Assembly: GCF_900200035.1 (NCBI RefSeq)
Contig: NZ_FZTC01000019.1
Coordinates: forward strand, 682,001 to 746,000
Reading direction: 5' to 3'
Length of the DNA: 64,000 bases
From: Klebsiella grimontii
GTDB lineage: Bacteria; Pseudomonadota; Gammaproteobacteria; Enterobacterales; Enterobacteriaceae
The notes beneath the pieces are model-generated. The model searched no databases, was not told the DNA's origin, and saw only the letters and a list, made by a program, of their open reading frames with translations. The position numbers and the translations under genes are program-made. Of the stretch, positions 26,699 through 37,440 are shown one piece after another. The first letter of the stretch is position 1; each line of letters starts with the position of its first letter.

Positions 26699-26725
26699 AA
26701 ACCGGCAATCCTGCCGGTTTTTTTG
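26699..26725 (+). terminator. Rho-independent terminator of the 46-residue gene
   Basis: AACCGGCA and TGCCGGTT form an 8-bp stem with a four-base loop, followed by seven Ts in all. Confidence 0.9.
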
Positions 26726-26839
26726 CCCGCCTCGCCGCCCCCCGTCGGCCTTAAAAGCGTCTTCAGCGCGTCTTTCAAAGAAAATTTTTCTCCGGATACG
26801 CCATTTTACAAATTTAACCTGCAACTTTTTTCTCTGCCG

Positions 26840-26971
26840 GGTGCGGTAATATTCTGACTATCGTCCCTGTCGGCCATACTGCCCTCCCTCGGCCCACAGG
26901 CGTAAATCCACGTCGGGAAAGGACGTCTTCGCTCGACGGACATTTTTCTGTACCGACCCAGAGGCTCAGTC
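26840..26971 (+). promoter_or_regulatory. GC-rich leader before cyuA with potential structure
   Basis: The stretch from about 26860 can pair in several ways. The clearest is CGTCG (26909 region) with CGACG just before ACATTTTTCTG, which puts a T-run soon after a stem, as in attenuators. No known riboswitch was recognised. GAGG lies eight bases before the cyuA ATG. Confidence 0.3.
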
Positions 26972-28309
26972 ATGTCATACCGGGAAAATCATGCTCAATG
27001 GAACGCCTTTATTCACGCCCTGAAACAGGAAGTCAAACCCGCGCTGGGCTGTACCGAACCGGTCTCCGTCGCCCTCGCCTGCGCCGTGGCCGCGCGGCAG
27101 CTCTCCGGCGCGGTGGTGCGTATTGAAGCGGCGGTTTCGCCGAATTTAATGAAAAACGGCATGGGCGTGACTATCCCGGGGACGGGAATGACCGGCCTGC
27201 CTATCGCCGCGGCCCTCGGCGCCATCGCCGGCGATCCGCAGGCAAAGCTCGAGGTGCTGAAGAGAGCCACCCGGCGGGAAATGGAAGCCGCCAGGGCGCT
27301 GCTTGAGGCCGGCGCCGTGCGCGTGGTACTGCAGGAGCCCTGCGATGAGATTCTGTACGTTCGCGCTAAGGTCTACGCGGGGGATGAGCACGCGACGGTG
27401 ACCATCATCGGCGACCACACCAACGTCGTGGCCATTGAAAAAATGGGCCACTCCCTGTTTATCAAGCACGAAAGCGCGGCCAGCGATCGTGGCGTCGACC
27501 CGCTGACGCTGGTTGCCCGCAGCTCACTGCGCGATATCTATGATTTCGTTTGCGAGGTTCCGCCGCACGAGATCGCGTTTATTCTCGAGGCGGGCGCGAT
27601 GAACGACGCCCTGTCAAAGAAGGGCCTGGTTAAGGAGTGGGGTTTGCATATCGGCCCGACTCTGAAGCGCCAGGTCGACAACGGGCTGGTTTCCGACGAT
27701 ATGTTTACCGAGATCCTCTACCGTACCAGCGCCGCGTCGGATGCCCGGATGGGCGGCGCATCGCTACCGGCGATGACTAACTCCGGTTCCGGCAACCAGG
27801 GCATTACGGCGACCATGCCGGTGGTGGTGGCCGCCGAACGTCTTAACGCCAGCCGGCAGCAGCTGGCCCGCGCGCTGGCGCTCTCGCACCTGGTCGCCAT
27901 CTATATCCATTGTAAACTCCCGCGCCTGTCGGCCCTGTGCGCCACCACCACCGCCGGGATGGGCGCGGCGGCGGGGATTATCTGGTTAATGAACGGCAGC
28001 TTTGACACCATCGCCATGGCGATCAACAACATGATCGGCGACGTCAGCGGCATCATTTGCGATGGCGCTTCCGGCAGCTGCGCCATGAAGGTCTCCACCA
28101 GCATCTCTTCCGCCTGGAAAGCGATTCTGCTGGCGCTGGATAACTCCGTCGTTTCCGGCAACGACGGCATCGTCGATCGCGATGTGGAAAACTCGATTGC
28201 TAATCTTTGCGCCATTGCCGGGCGGGCCATGCAGCACACCGACCGGCAAATCATCGAAATTATGGCGCACAAGCGTTATCAGGCGGTAAGCGCCGGGAAC
28301 GAAGCATAA
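26972..28309 (+). CDS. cyuA: L-cysteine desulfidase (UPF0597, CyuA/YhaM)
   Basis: 445 residues matching E. coli CyuA (formerly YhaM) throughout. This iron-sulfur enzyme breaks L-cysteine into pyruvate, ammonia and hydrogen sulfide, mainly without oxygen. Landmarks are [19 protein letters not shown] near residues 25-43 (the Cys is a likely cluster ligand), the [19 protein letters not shown] segment, and the C-terminal Cys-rich stretches [16 protein letters not shown] and [10 protein letters not shown]. The partner transporter cyuP and regulator cyuR of E. coli are not next to it. It converges with an operon for a C-S lyase and an NhaC-type carrier, giving a cluster devoted to sulfur amino acid breakdown. 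Confidence 0.9.
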   Translation: MSYRENHAQWNAFIHALKQEVKPALGCTEPVSVALACAVAARQLSGAVVRIEAAVSPNLMKNGMGVTIPGTGMTGLPIAAALGAIAGDPQAKLEVLKRATRREMEAARALLEAGAVRVVLQEPCDEILYVRAKVYAGDEHATVTIIGDHTNVVAIEKMGHSLFIKHESAASDRGVDPLTLVARSSLRDIYDFVCEVPPHEIAFILEAGAMNDALSKKGLVKEWGLHIGPTLKRQVDNGLVSDDMFTEILYRTSAASDARMGGASLPAMTNSGSGNQGITATMPVVVAAERLNASRQQLARALALSHLVAIYIHCKLPRLSALCATTTAGMGAAAGIIWLMNGSFDTIAMAINNMIGDVSGIICDGASGSCAMKVSTSISSAWKAILLALDNSVVSGNDGIVDRDVENSIANLCAIAGRAMQHTDRQIIEIMAHKRYQAVSAGNEA

Positions 28310-28401
28310 CGCGGGGTGAAATATTCTACACTGGCGTTATTTACCGCGGCGCATTTTTTGGAGCAATAACTTTAGGCGTAACCCGTTCTTAACCCTATGA
28401 A

Positions 28402-29820
28402 TTAAAGAGTAAAACCGACGATTAAATAAACCATGAGCGCCAGGCTCCCCGTCACCAGGGCATAGGGCATTTGGGTACGAATATGCTCAATATGGTCGCA
28501 GTTGGTCGCCATCGAGGCGACGATAGCATCGCTGGAGATCGGGGACGTCATATCGCCAAAAATTGAGCCGGAAATCGCGGCGCCAATCATAAAGTGCGGA
28601 TCGATGCCTAATGAGACCCCCAGCTGAACGCCGATCGGGATCATAATGGCGAAGGTTCCCCATGAGGTGCCCGTCGCCAGCGACATGACCGCAGCAATCA
28701 GAAAGATAAAGCCGATCGAGAATCCGGAGGGGATCACGCCGGAGGTAATGGAAGCGATATACTGCCCGGTATTCAGTTCCGCTGAAATATGCCCCATCAG
28801 GAAAGCCAGGATCATGATTGAGCTAATTTTCACCATGCTGGCGTAGCCGATATACAGCTCTTTGAAAAAGTTCTCAACGTTCAGAATACCGCGCGCGCGG
28901 AACCAGATAAAAGAGACGACGGTACCAAACATGACGCCGGAGTAGACCGACATCGAACCGCTGCCTTTGGAGAACTGTCCATCGCCGGTGATATATAGCA
29001 CCACCGGAACCATTAAGACGGTGGAAAGAATCGGAATAAAGAAGTTGAGCAGCGAGTGACAGGCCGGGTGATCGATAACCGGGTCCGCTTCGTCTGCCCC
29101 CTGCTCTTGCTCGATTTCCATCAGCGCGGTTTCAAACTTTAGCTCCGCCTTTTTCATCGGCCCCCAGCTGCAGCCGGAGAGAATATAAAACAGCACCGAG
29201 GCTAATGAAAACCAGGCCATCGTGTTCCAGATCATCGAGCTTGCCAGGACTTCAAAAGGCTCGCCGGTCAGGTAACCCTGCGCAATCTGCACCCCGATAA
29301 CGCCCATCATCGCCGCCCCCCAGCCGTTGATCATCACCGACGAGCAGACCGATACGCAGGAGGTCTGGATAATATAGGACATCTTTTCCGGCGAGACTTT
29401 ATAGCGCCGGGCCAGGTTTTTTGTCGAAGCGCCGGCGATCAGCTGGTTTATCGAGCTCTCGATAAAAATCAACGAGGTCACCAGCATCGCCAGCAGCTGT
29501 ACCGATTTTTTATTGGTGACAAAATCGTTTTTTTCCGAGAGAAACTGCACCAGTTTACGCACCCCGCCGGTCACCACGATCAGCCGCATAATGCCGCCGA
29601 TCATCACCATAAACACAATCGTTCGCGCGTTACCGGCGGAGGCGAAGGTTTCGATAATCCCGTTCAGGGTGCCGCCAATCCCCTGAATAATACTGTGGTT
29701 AATCACCGCGTAGCCGACAAAAATACCGGTCAGCAGCGAGAGGATCACCTGGCGGGTCAGGATCGCCAGAATAATCGTGACCAGCGGGGTAATAATCGTC
29801 CAGATACCGTAGTCATGCAT
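28402..29820 (-). CDS. NhaC-family Na+/H+ antiporter-like carrier
   Basis: 472 residues from the ATG at 29820 (an upstream in-frame extension lies inside the lyase gene and is rejected). About twelve membrane segments are visible. NhaC family landmarks include the N-terminal TPLVTIILAILTRQVILSLLTGIFVGY and the later MSLATGTSWGTFAIMIPIGVQLG and SGSIFGDMTSPISSDAIVAS. Members exchange Na+ for H+ or for organic acids and amino acids. The start overlaps the lyase stop by eight bases, so the two are tightly coupled. This favours transport of a substrate or product of the lyase over general sodium balance. That is inference. Confidence 0.88.
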   Translation of the reverse strand: MHDYGIWTIITPLVTIILAILTRQVILSLLTGIFVGYAVINHSIIQGIGGTLNGIIETFASAGNARTIVFMVMIGGIMRLIVVTGGVRKLVQFLSEKNDFVTNKKSVQLLAMLVTSLIFIESSINQLIAGASTKNLARRYKVSPEKMSYIIQTSCVSVCSSVMINGWGAAMMGVIGVQIAQGYLTGEPFEVLASSMIWNTMAWFSLASVLFYILSGCSWGPMKKAELKFETALMEIEQEQGADEADPVIDHPACHSLLNFFIPILSTVLMVPVVLYITGDGQFSKGSGSMSVYSGVMFGTVVSFIWFRARGILNVENFFKELYIGYASMVKISSIMILAFLMGHISAELNTGQYIASITSGVIPSGFSIGFIFLIAAVMSLATGTSWGTFAIMIPIGVQLGVSLGIDPHFMIGAAISGSIFGDMTSPISSDAIVASMATNCDHIEHIRTQMPYALVTGSLALMVYLIVGFTL

Positions 29821-31000
29821 GATGATTATCCTGTGTGATGTCCATAGCGGCGAAAGCGCTCTCCAGGTCTTGCAGCAAATCATCGATATGTTCGATGCCG
29901 ACGGAGAAACGCAGCGTCGTGTCGTAAACCCCGATGGCTTCCCGCTCCTCTTTTGACATCGCCCCGTGGGACATGGAAGCCGAATGGTTGATCATGCTCT
30001 CCACTCCGCCCAGCGATTCCGCCAGCACAAAATAGTGCAGACCGCCAATAAAGCGTTTCAGGCTCTGGATATCTCCCTTCAGCGTCGCGGTCACCACCGC
30101 GCCGCCCGAACGCATTTGCTGCCTGCAAAGCTGATGCTGCGGATGCGACGGCAGGCCCGGGTAGTAGACGCTGGCTATCGCCGGATGATTTTCCAGATAT
30201 TGCGCTACCCGTAGCGCATTGCCGCACTGACGCGCCATGCGCAGATCCAGCGTTTTCATGCCGCGCAGGGCAAGATAGGCATCGAATGGCGAAGCAATAG
30301 AGCCGAGTGTGGTTTTAATGAAATCAAGACGGGACGCCAGCGCTTCATTATTAGTGATCACCGCGCCGCCAATTAAATCTGAATGCCCGCCGACATATTT
30401 ACTGGTAGAGAGCATGACCATATCCGCACCCATTTCAAGCGGCTTATGGTTCCAGGCGCTGGCAAAGGTATTATCGACGCAGGTAGTAATAGCGCGTTCT
30501 TTGGCAATACGACAAACCTTCGCAATATCGACCAGTTCCAGTAAGGGATTCGTCGGCGTTTCAATCCAGATTAACGCCGTATTTTCCTGAATAGTGTTTA
30601 TCAGGCATTGCTCATCATTCAGATCGATATAAGAAATCGTGACGCCGGTGGTATGCGTTTTTAATTTTTCAAACAGCCGCCAGGTTCCGCCGTAGACGCC
30701 TTTCATCGCGATAATATGGGCGTCTTTGGGTAAGAGCTCCATAACGATATTGGTCGCCGCCATTCCCGAGGCGGTGGCGGTGGCGTAAATGCCGCCTTCC
30801 AGTTCGGCGAGAGCCGATTCATAAGCTTTACGCGTTGGATTAGAGACCCGGGAATAACAAAAATCGCCACCTTCATACAGATTAGGTTGAATAAATGAGC
30901 TGGCCGTGACGATCGGGGTAAATATAGCATGGGTTACCGGATCGGATTGATTTCCAGCATGAACCGCCAGGGTAGCAATATCTTTAGTTCTGGTTTTCAT
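29813..31000 (-). CDS. PLP-dependent C-S lyase (methionine/cystathionine gamma-lyase family)
   Basis: 395 residues of the Cys/Met metabolism PLP family. The PLP lysine is Lys201 in STSKYVGGHSDLIGG. Phosphate and ring contacts are in TASGMAA, ETPTNPLLELVDI and DNTFASAW. The family covers cystathionine gamma-lyase, gamma-synthase and methionine gamma-lyase. The Cys that marks Pseudomonas-type methionine gamma-lyases is absent from the GVYGGTWRLF loop, so the exact reaction is open. Being coupled to a membrane carrier and next to cyuA suggests breakdown, not synthesis. I chose the ATG at 31000, which has GAG upstream; a GTG nine bases earlier is in frame. Confidence 0.88.
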   Translation of the reverse strand: MKTRTKDIATLAVHAGNQSDPVTHAIFTPIVTASSFIQPNLYEGGDFCYSRVSNPTRKAYESALAELEGGIYATATASGMAATNIVMELLPKDAHIIAMKGVYGGTWRLFEKLKTHTTGVTISYIDLNDEQCLINTIQENTALIWIETPTNPLLELVDIAKVCRIAKERAITTCVDNTFASAWNHKPLEMGADMVMLSTSKYVGGHSDLIGGAVITNNEALASRLDFIKTTLGSIASPFDAYLALRGMKTLDLRMARQCGNALRVAQYLENHPAIASVYYPGLPSHPQHQLCRQQMRSGGAVVTATLKGDIQSLKRFIGGLHYFVLAESLGGVESMINHSASMSHGAMSKEEREAIGVYDTTLRFSVGIEHIDDLLQDLESAFAAMDITQDNHHA

Positions 31001-31417
31001 AGGGTACACTCAAATTATTATCAGATATAAAATGTCATGAGCTCTTATTGTCATGGTCAGCGCAGCTGGCGAATAAAACAACCGCCAAAACTCCGTTTAA
31101 TAGCCTAAAAAATATGACTAGCGCATCATTAACAGCGTGATTTGCGTTGCCCGACTACCGTTAAAATATATATCAGGCGCGAAAGAAAATTTTGCCTATT
31201 TTCCCTCTAATCAGGGAAAAATGGAGAAAAACGTTCTCTGGCAACCAAAACTCGTATCTTTTAATGCATTGATATAAAACGATTTAATTTTAGAGGGTGA
31301 TGGTAATCACAAAAAATAGGGGAAAATTCCTCTCTTGCGCGCCTGGCCAGGCCTGGGTTTGCGCGCTCTTCCGCTCGTCACCCGCGCCGCTGGCTGCACA
31401 GAATGAGTTAGAGCTAT
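31001..31417. other. Divergent intergenic region, C-S lyase / zinc-ribbon gene
   Basis: Over 400 bp, AT-rich up to about 31310 and then GC-rich (with the short palindrome CCTGGCCAGG near 31342). No coding frame is credible. It should carry the leftward promoter of the lyase operon. I found no convincing sigma-54 spacing here on either strand. Confidence 0.4.
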
Positions 31418-31447
31418 TTGCCGCGAAATGCTGTATGGTCATACACT
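31418..31447 (+). promoter_or_regulatory. Candidate sigma-70 promoter of the zinc-ribbon gene
   Basis: TTGCCG at 31418 and TACACT at 31442 with an 18-base spacer, 21 bases before the start codon. Confidence 0.45.
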
Positions 31448-31467
31448 CTTAAATCAGGAAATATCAT

Positions 31468-31638
31468 ATGTCAGAACGCAAAGACGCTAAAACTCGCCGT
31501 AATTATCTCGTTAAATGCTCCTGCCCTAACTGCTCTCAGGACTCAGAACACAGCTTCAGCCGAGTCCAAAAAGGTGCGCAACTCATTTGCCCCTACTGCC
31601 ATAAACTCTTTCAGTCCTCATCACGATCCGCTGCATAA
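31468..31638 (+). CDS. YnfU-like small zinc-ribbon protein
   Basis: 56 residues, beginning MSERKDAKTRRNYLVKCSCPN. Two Cys pairs, CSCPNC near residues 17-22 and CPYC near residues 42-45, form a zinc ribbon; the intervening SEHSFSRVQKGAQLI is conserved in the E. coli small protein YnfU as I remember it. The role is unknown. A purine-rich CAGGAAA lies before the ATG. A clear terminator follows, and the cspH/cspF-type gene comes next, a pairing that may reflect shared cold or stress response. Confidence 0.75.
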   Translation: MSERKDAKTRRNYLVKCSCPNCSQDSEHSFSRVQKGAQLICPYCHKLFQSSSRSAA

Positions 31639-31715
31639 TTATTCCCTTGCCAGATGCCGATTGCCGCGCGTGATTGCGCAATAATCAGCCAGCGCCGAAC
31701 TCATTTGGCAAAAAA

Positions 31716-31740
31716 AGCCCGCCTGCGCGGGTTTTATTTT
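31716..31740 (+). terminator. Rho-independent terminator after the zinc-ribbon gene
   Basis: Stem AGCCCGC/GCGGGTT with a four-base loop (CTGC), followed by TTATTTT. An A-run precedes the stem, so it could act in both directions. Confidence 0.8.
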
Positions 31741-31808
31741 GATTTGAATAGACTTCCCGCGCGCTTACGGTATAGTCGTGCCGGTTTTCATATTTAAAAG
31801 GTATTTAT

Positions 31809-32021
31809 TTGTTCCAAAAAATGACAGGTATTGTCAAAGCGTTTGATAATAAAACAGGCAAAGGCCTGATAATCCCCTCCGATGGTCGTAAAGATGTTCA
31901 GGTTCATATTTCCGCATTATCGCCCGGCGAACCAACCACAATCAGCCCCGGAATCCGCGTCGAATTTCGTCGAGTCAACGGACTGCGAGGCCCAACCGCC
32001 GCCAACGTCTACCTTTCTTAA
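31809..32021 (+). CDS. CspH/CspF-type cold-shock-like protein
   Basis: 70-residue cold-shock-domain protein with a TTG start. The C-terminal half ([20 protein letters not shown]) matches E. coli CspF and CspH closely. The RNA-binding surface is unusual: the canonical WF of strand 1 is AF, RNP1 KGFGFI reads GKGLII, and the FVHF of RNP2 reads QVHIS. Most stacking aromatic residues of CspA are thus missing, as in CspF/CspH, so strong RNA chaperone activity is doubtful. The first residues MFQKMTG align with MSRKMTG of the E. coli proteins, which supports the TTG start. Confidence 0.85.
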   Translation: MFQKMTGIVKAFDNKTGKGLIIPSDGRKDVQVHISALSPGEPTTISPGIRVEFRRVNGLRGPTAANVYLS

Positions 32022-32069
32022 ACAGTTTTAAAAAGCGTTAAATATTTCCTGTCGTCGTCACCCCGCCGG

Positions 32070-32942
32070 TTAAAACATGGCCAAAAAACGCTTCACCGTG
32101 CGCGAGCGCTCGTAGCGCCGCCAGGCGATAGCGATATCGGTTTTCAGCGGCGTCCCCATCAGCGGATGATAGCTCACGTTGGGCAGCGTGATGCAGGTCA
32201 TCGACTGCGGCACCAGCGCAAAGCCGAATCCGGCCTCCACCATGCTCAATGACGATGAAATTTGCGATGACTGATAGGCGCTTTGCATATCAATACCGGC
32301 GCGCAGATAGCTGTTATACACCAGTTCGTAGAGTCCGGGAGCCACTTCACGCGGGAAAAGAATCGGCGCCACGTCCGTCAACTGCTCCAGCGTCAGCTCG
32401 CGGTGGGACGATAGCGGGTGCGAACGCGCCAGGGCAATCACCATCGGTTCTTGATCGATAATCCGCAGATTGAACGCTTTACTGCTCTCACAGGGCAGGC
32501 GCACAAAAGCAATATCCAGCTCCGCTTCGCCAAGCGCCCCCATCAGCGTCGCCATATTGCCCTCGACCTGATGTAACGTCACCCCCGGGTAACTTTGCTG
32601 AAATTGCTGTAACAGGCTAAAGATTTGCGGATGAAAAGCGTCGGAGCTGGTAATGCCCAGCGAGAGGCGACCGTTCAGCCCGCGGGCAATTCCCTTGGTT
32701 TTTTCCAGCGCCGCGTCGCTTAACGCCAGAATCTGGCAGGCATCCTCATAGAACGACTCCCCCGCTTCCGTCAGCTCGACGCCCCGCGTTAAACGGCGGA
32801 AAAGCGGTGTGCCAATTTCTCTTTCAAGCCTTTGAATTTGCTGGCTTAGCGGGGGCTGGGAGATGCCAAGTTCTTTTGCCGCTTTAGTGAAGTGCCGCGC
32901 CTCGGCGACGGCGACGAAGTAGCGCAGATAACGAAGTTCCAT
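32070..32942 (-). CDS. budR: LysR-type regulator of the bud operon
   Basis: 290 residues. The N-terminal helix-turn-helix (residues ~1-60, RHFTKAAKELGISQPPLSQQIQRLEREIGTPLF) is followed by a LysR sensor domain. It is divergent from budABC with 106 bp between the start codons, the arrangement known in Klebsiella, where BudR activates the operon in response to acetate, low pH and fermentation. The intergenic segment around 32945-32990 contains AT-rich partial dyads suited to LysR binding. Position and family make the assignment strong. Confidence 0.9.
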   Translation of the reverse strand: MELRYLRYFVAVAEARHFTKAAKELGISQPPLSQQIQRLEREIGTPLFRRLTRGVELTEAGESFYEDACQILALSDAALEKTKGIARGLNGRLSLGITSSDAFHPQIFSLLQQFQQSYPGVTLHQVEGNMATLMGALGEAELDIAFVRLPCESSKAFNLRIIDQEPMVIALARSHPLSSHRELTLEQLTDVAPILFPREVAPGLYELVYNSYLRAGIDMQSAYQSSQISSSLSMVEAGFGFALVPQSMTCITLPNVSYHPLMGTPLKTDIAIAWRRYERSRTVKRFLAMF

Positions 32943-33048
32943 ATCGAAAACGTCTCAAACAATCATAGATTCTATATTGGAACTGTGAGCTGAATCGGGT
33001 CAACATTTATTTAACCTTTCTGATATTCGTTGAACGAGGAAGTGGGCA

Positions 33049-33828
33049 ATGAACCATTCTGTTGAATGCTCTTGTGAAGAGAGCCTGTGTGAAACTCTAC
33101 GAGGATTTTCCGCGCAACATCCCGATAGCGTCATCTACCAGACCTCTCTGATGAGCGCGCTGCTTAGCGGCGTTTATGAAGGTAATACGACCATCGCCGA
33201 TTTGCTCACCCACGGTGATTTCGGCCTCGGGACCTTTAATGAACTGGACGGCGAGCTGATCGCGTTTAGCAGCGAAGTTTACCAGCTGCGCGCCGACGGC
33301 AGCGCCCGCAAAGCCCGTATGGAACAGCGTACGCCGTTCGCGGTGATGACCTGGTTTCAGCCGCAGTATCGCAAAACGTTCGATAAACCGGTCAGCCGCG
33401 AACAGCTGCACAACATCATCGACCAGCAAATCCCGTCGGACAATCTGTTCTGCGCCCTGCGTATTAACGGCCATTTTCGCCACGCCCATACCCGCACGGT
33501 ACCGCGCCAGACGCCGCCCTACCGGGCGATGACCGACGTACTCGACGACCAGCCGGTTTTTCGCTTCAACCAGCGCGAGGGGGTCCTGGTTGGGTTCAGA
33601 ACGCCGCAGCATATGCAGGGCATTAACGTGGCCGGCTACCACGAACACTTCATCACCGATGACCGCCAGGGCGGCGGCCATCTGCTCGATTATCAGCTCG
33701 ACCACGGCGTGCTGACCTTTGGCGAGATCCACAAATTGATGATTGACCTTCCTGCCGATAGCGCCTTCCTGCAGGCGGATCTGCATCCAGACAATCTTGA
33801 TGCCGCCATTCGCTCAGTCGAAAACTAA
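33049..33828 (+). CDS. budA: Alpha-acetolactate decarboxylase
   Basis: 259 residues, the standard size. It converts (S)-alpha-acetolactate to (R)-acetoin in the cytoplasm. The zinc ligands expected for the family are His198, His200 (GYHEHF) and His211 (GGGH), and the catalytic Glu65 is in FNELDGEL. The first gene of the bud operon, it lies 10 bp before budB. GAGGAAG upstream supports the start. Confidence 0.95.
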   Translation: MNHSVECSCEESLCETLRGFSAQHPDSVIYQTSLMSALLSGVYEGNTTIADLLTHGDFGLGTFNELDGELIAFSSEVYQLRADGSARKARMEQRTPFAVMTWFQPQYRKTFDKPVSREQLHNIIDQQIPSDNLFCALRINGHFRHAHTRTVPRQTPPYRAMTDVLDDQPVFRFNQREGVLVGFRTPQHMQGINVAGYHEHFITDDRQGGGHLLDYQLDHGVLTFGEIHKLMIDLPADSAFLQADLHPDNLDAAIRSVEN

Positions 33829-33838
33829 GGAGATTCTC

Positions 33839-36312
<2,474 letters not shown>

Positions 36313-36337
36313 TAATAAATAAGCTCTGACATGGTTT

Positions 36338-36366
36338 GCCCCGGCTTCACCGCCGGGGCTTTTTTT
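36338..36366 (+). terminator. Rho-independent terminator of budABC
   Basis: Perfect 8-bp stem GCCCCGGC/GCCGGGGC with a six-base loop, then seven Ts. It closes the bud operon just before the convergent ABC-transporter genes. Confidence 0.92.
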
Positions 36367-36369
36367 ATC

Positions 36370-37440
36370 TCAACCTTTCGGGAAGATCCACAGGTCGCTG
36401 ACGGGCAACGCCAGATGGCAACGCTCGGCATCGCGCAGCGCGCTGCCGTAGGCGCGTATGGCGAAATCATCGCCTTCGGTGCGAAACAGATACTCCCAGC
36501 GGTCGCCGAGGTACATGCTGGTCAACAGCGGCAACGCCAGCATGTTCTCTTCAGGCGCCGAAGCGATGCGCAGGCGCTCAACGCGGATCACCGCCGTCGC
36601 CTCTTCCCCCACGCTGACCCCTTCCCCCGCCATTCCCCAGAGCGCCCAGCTGGCTCCCTCAATGCGCGCCCGACCGTTCTCCAGCGCGCTGACGGTGCCA
36701 TGCAGGCGATTATTACTGCCCATAAACTCGGCGGCAAACAGCGTTTTCGGGCTGCCGTACATCTCCTGCGGGGTGCCCTGCTGCTCGATCACGCCGTTAT
36801 TAAGCAGCAGAATGCGATCGGAAATCGCCATCGCCTCATTCTGATCGTGCGTGACCATCAGCGCCGACAGTCCCAGCTTGACGATCAGCTCGCGCAAAAA
36901 GACCCGCGCTTCTTCCCGCAGCTTGGCGTCCAGATTCGACAGCGGTTCATCCAGCAGGATCACCGGCGGGTTGTAAACCAGTGCCCTGCCGATGGCCACG
37001 CGCTGCTGCTGTCCTCCGGAGAGCTGATGCGGATGGCGATTGCCAAGATGCCCCAGCCCCAGCTGTTCAAGTACGGTCTGGACCCGCTGCTTGATCTCCG
37101 CGGCGGCAACCTTACGCAGCTTCAGCGGGTAAGCGACGTTTTCAAACACTGTTTTATGCGGCCACAGCGCGTAGGACTGAAACACCAGCCCCAGGTTGCG
37201 CTCCTCGGCCGGAATTTCGCTACGCGGGTTGCCGTCATAGACGCGGGATTTTCCAATGGTGATAATGCCGCCGGTCGGCTTCTCCAGCCCGGCGACCGCC
37301 CGCAGCAGCGTGGTTTTTCCGCTGCCCGATGGCCCTAGCAGCGACACCACCTCTCCCCGCTTCAGTTCCATGGACACGCCCTTAAGCACCGGATTATCGC
37401 CGTAGGTCAGATGCAGGTTTTCTACCGATAATTCAATCAT
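36370..37440 (-). CDS. Fe(III)-type ABC transporter ATPase (FbpC/AfuC-like)
   Basis: 356 residues. Walker A is GPSGSGKT at 36-43, the signature [15 protein letters not shown] and Walker B VILLDEPLSNLD follow, and the C-terminal third is a TOBE regulatory domain as in FbpC/PotA. It powers the importer formed with the two genes upstream and overlaps the permease gene by eight bases. The substrate class (ferric iron, or possibly phosphonate or thiamine-like) is inferred from the binding protein and fused permease. Confidence 0.88.
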   Translation of the reverse strand: MIELSVENLHLTYGDNPVLKGVSMELKRGEVVSLLGPSGSGKTTLLRAVAGLEKPTGGIITIGKSRVYDGNPRSEIPAEERNLGLVFQSYALWPHKTVFENVAYPLKLRKVAAAEIKQRVQTVLEQLGLGHLGNRHPHQLSGGQQQRVAIGRALVYNPPVILLDEPLSNLDAKLREEARVFLRELIVKLGLSALMVTHDQNEAMAISDRILLLNNGVIEQQGTPQEMYGSPKTLFAAEFMGSNNRLHGTVSALENGRARIEGASWALWGMAGEGVSVGEEATAVIRVERLRIASAPEENMLALPLLTSMYLGDRWEYLFRTEGDDFAIRAYGSALRDAERCHLALPVSDLWIFPKG

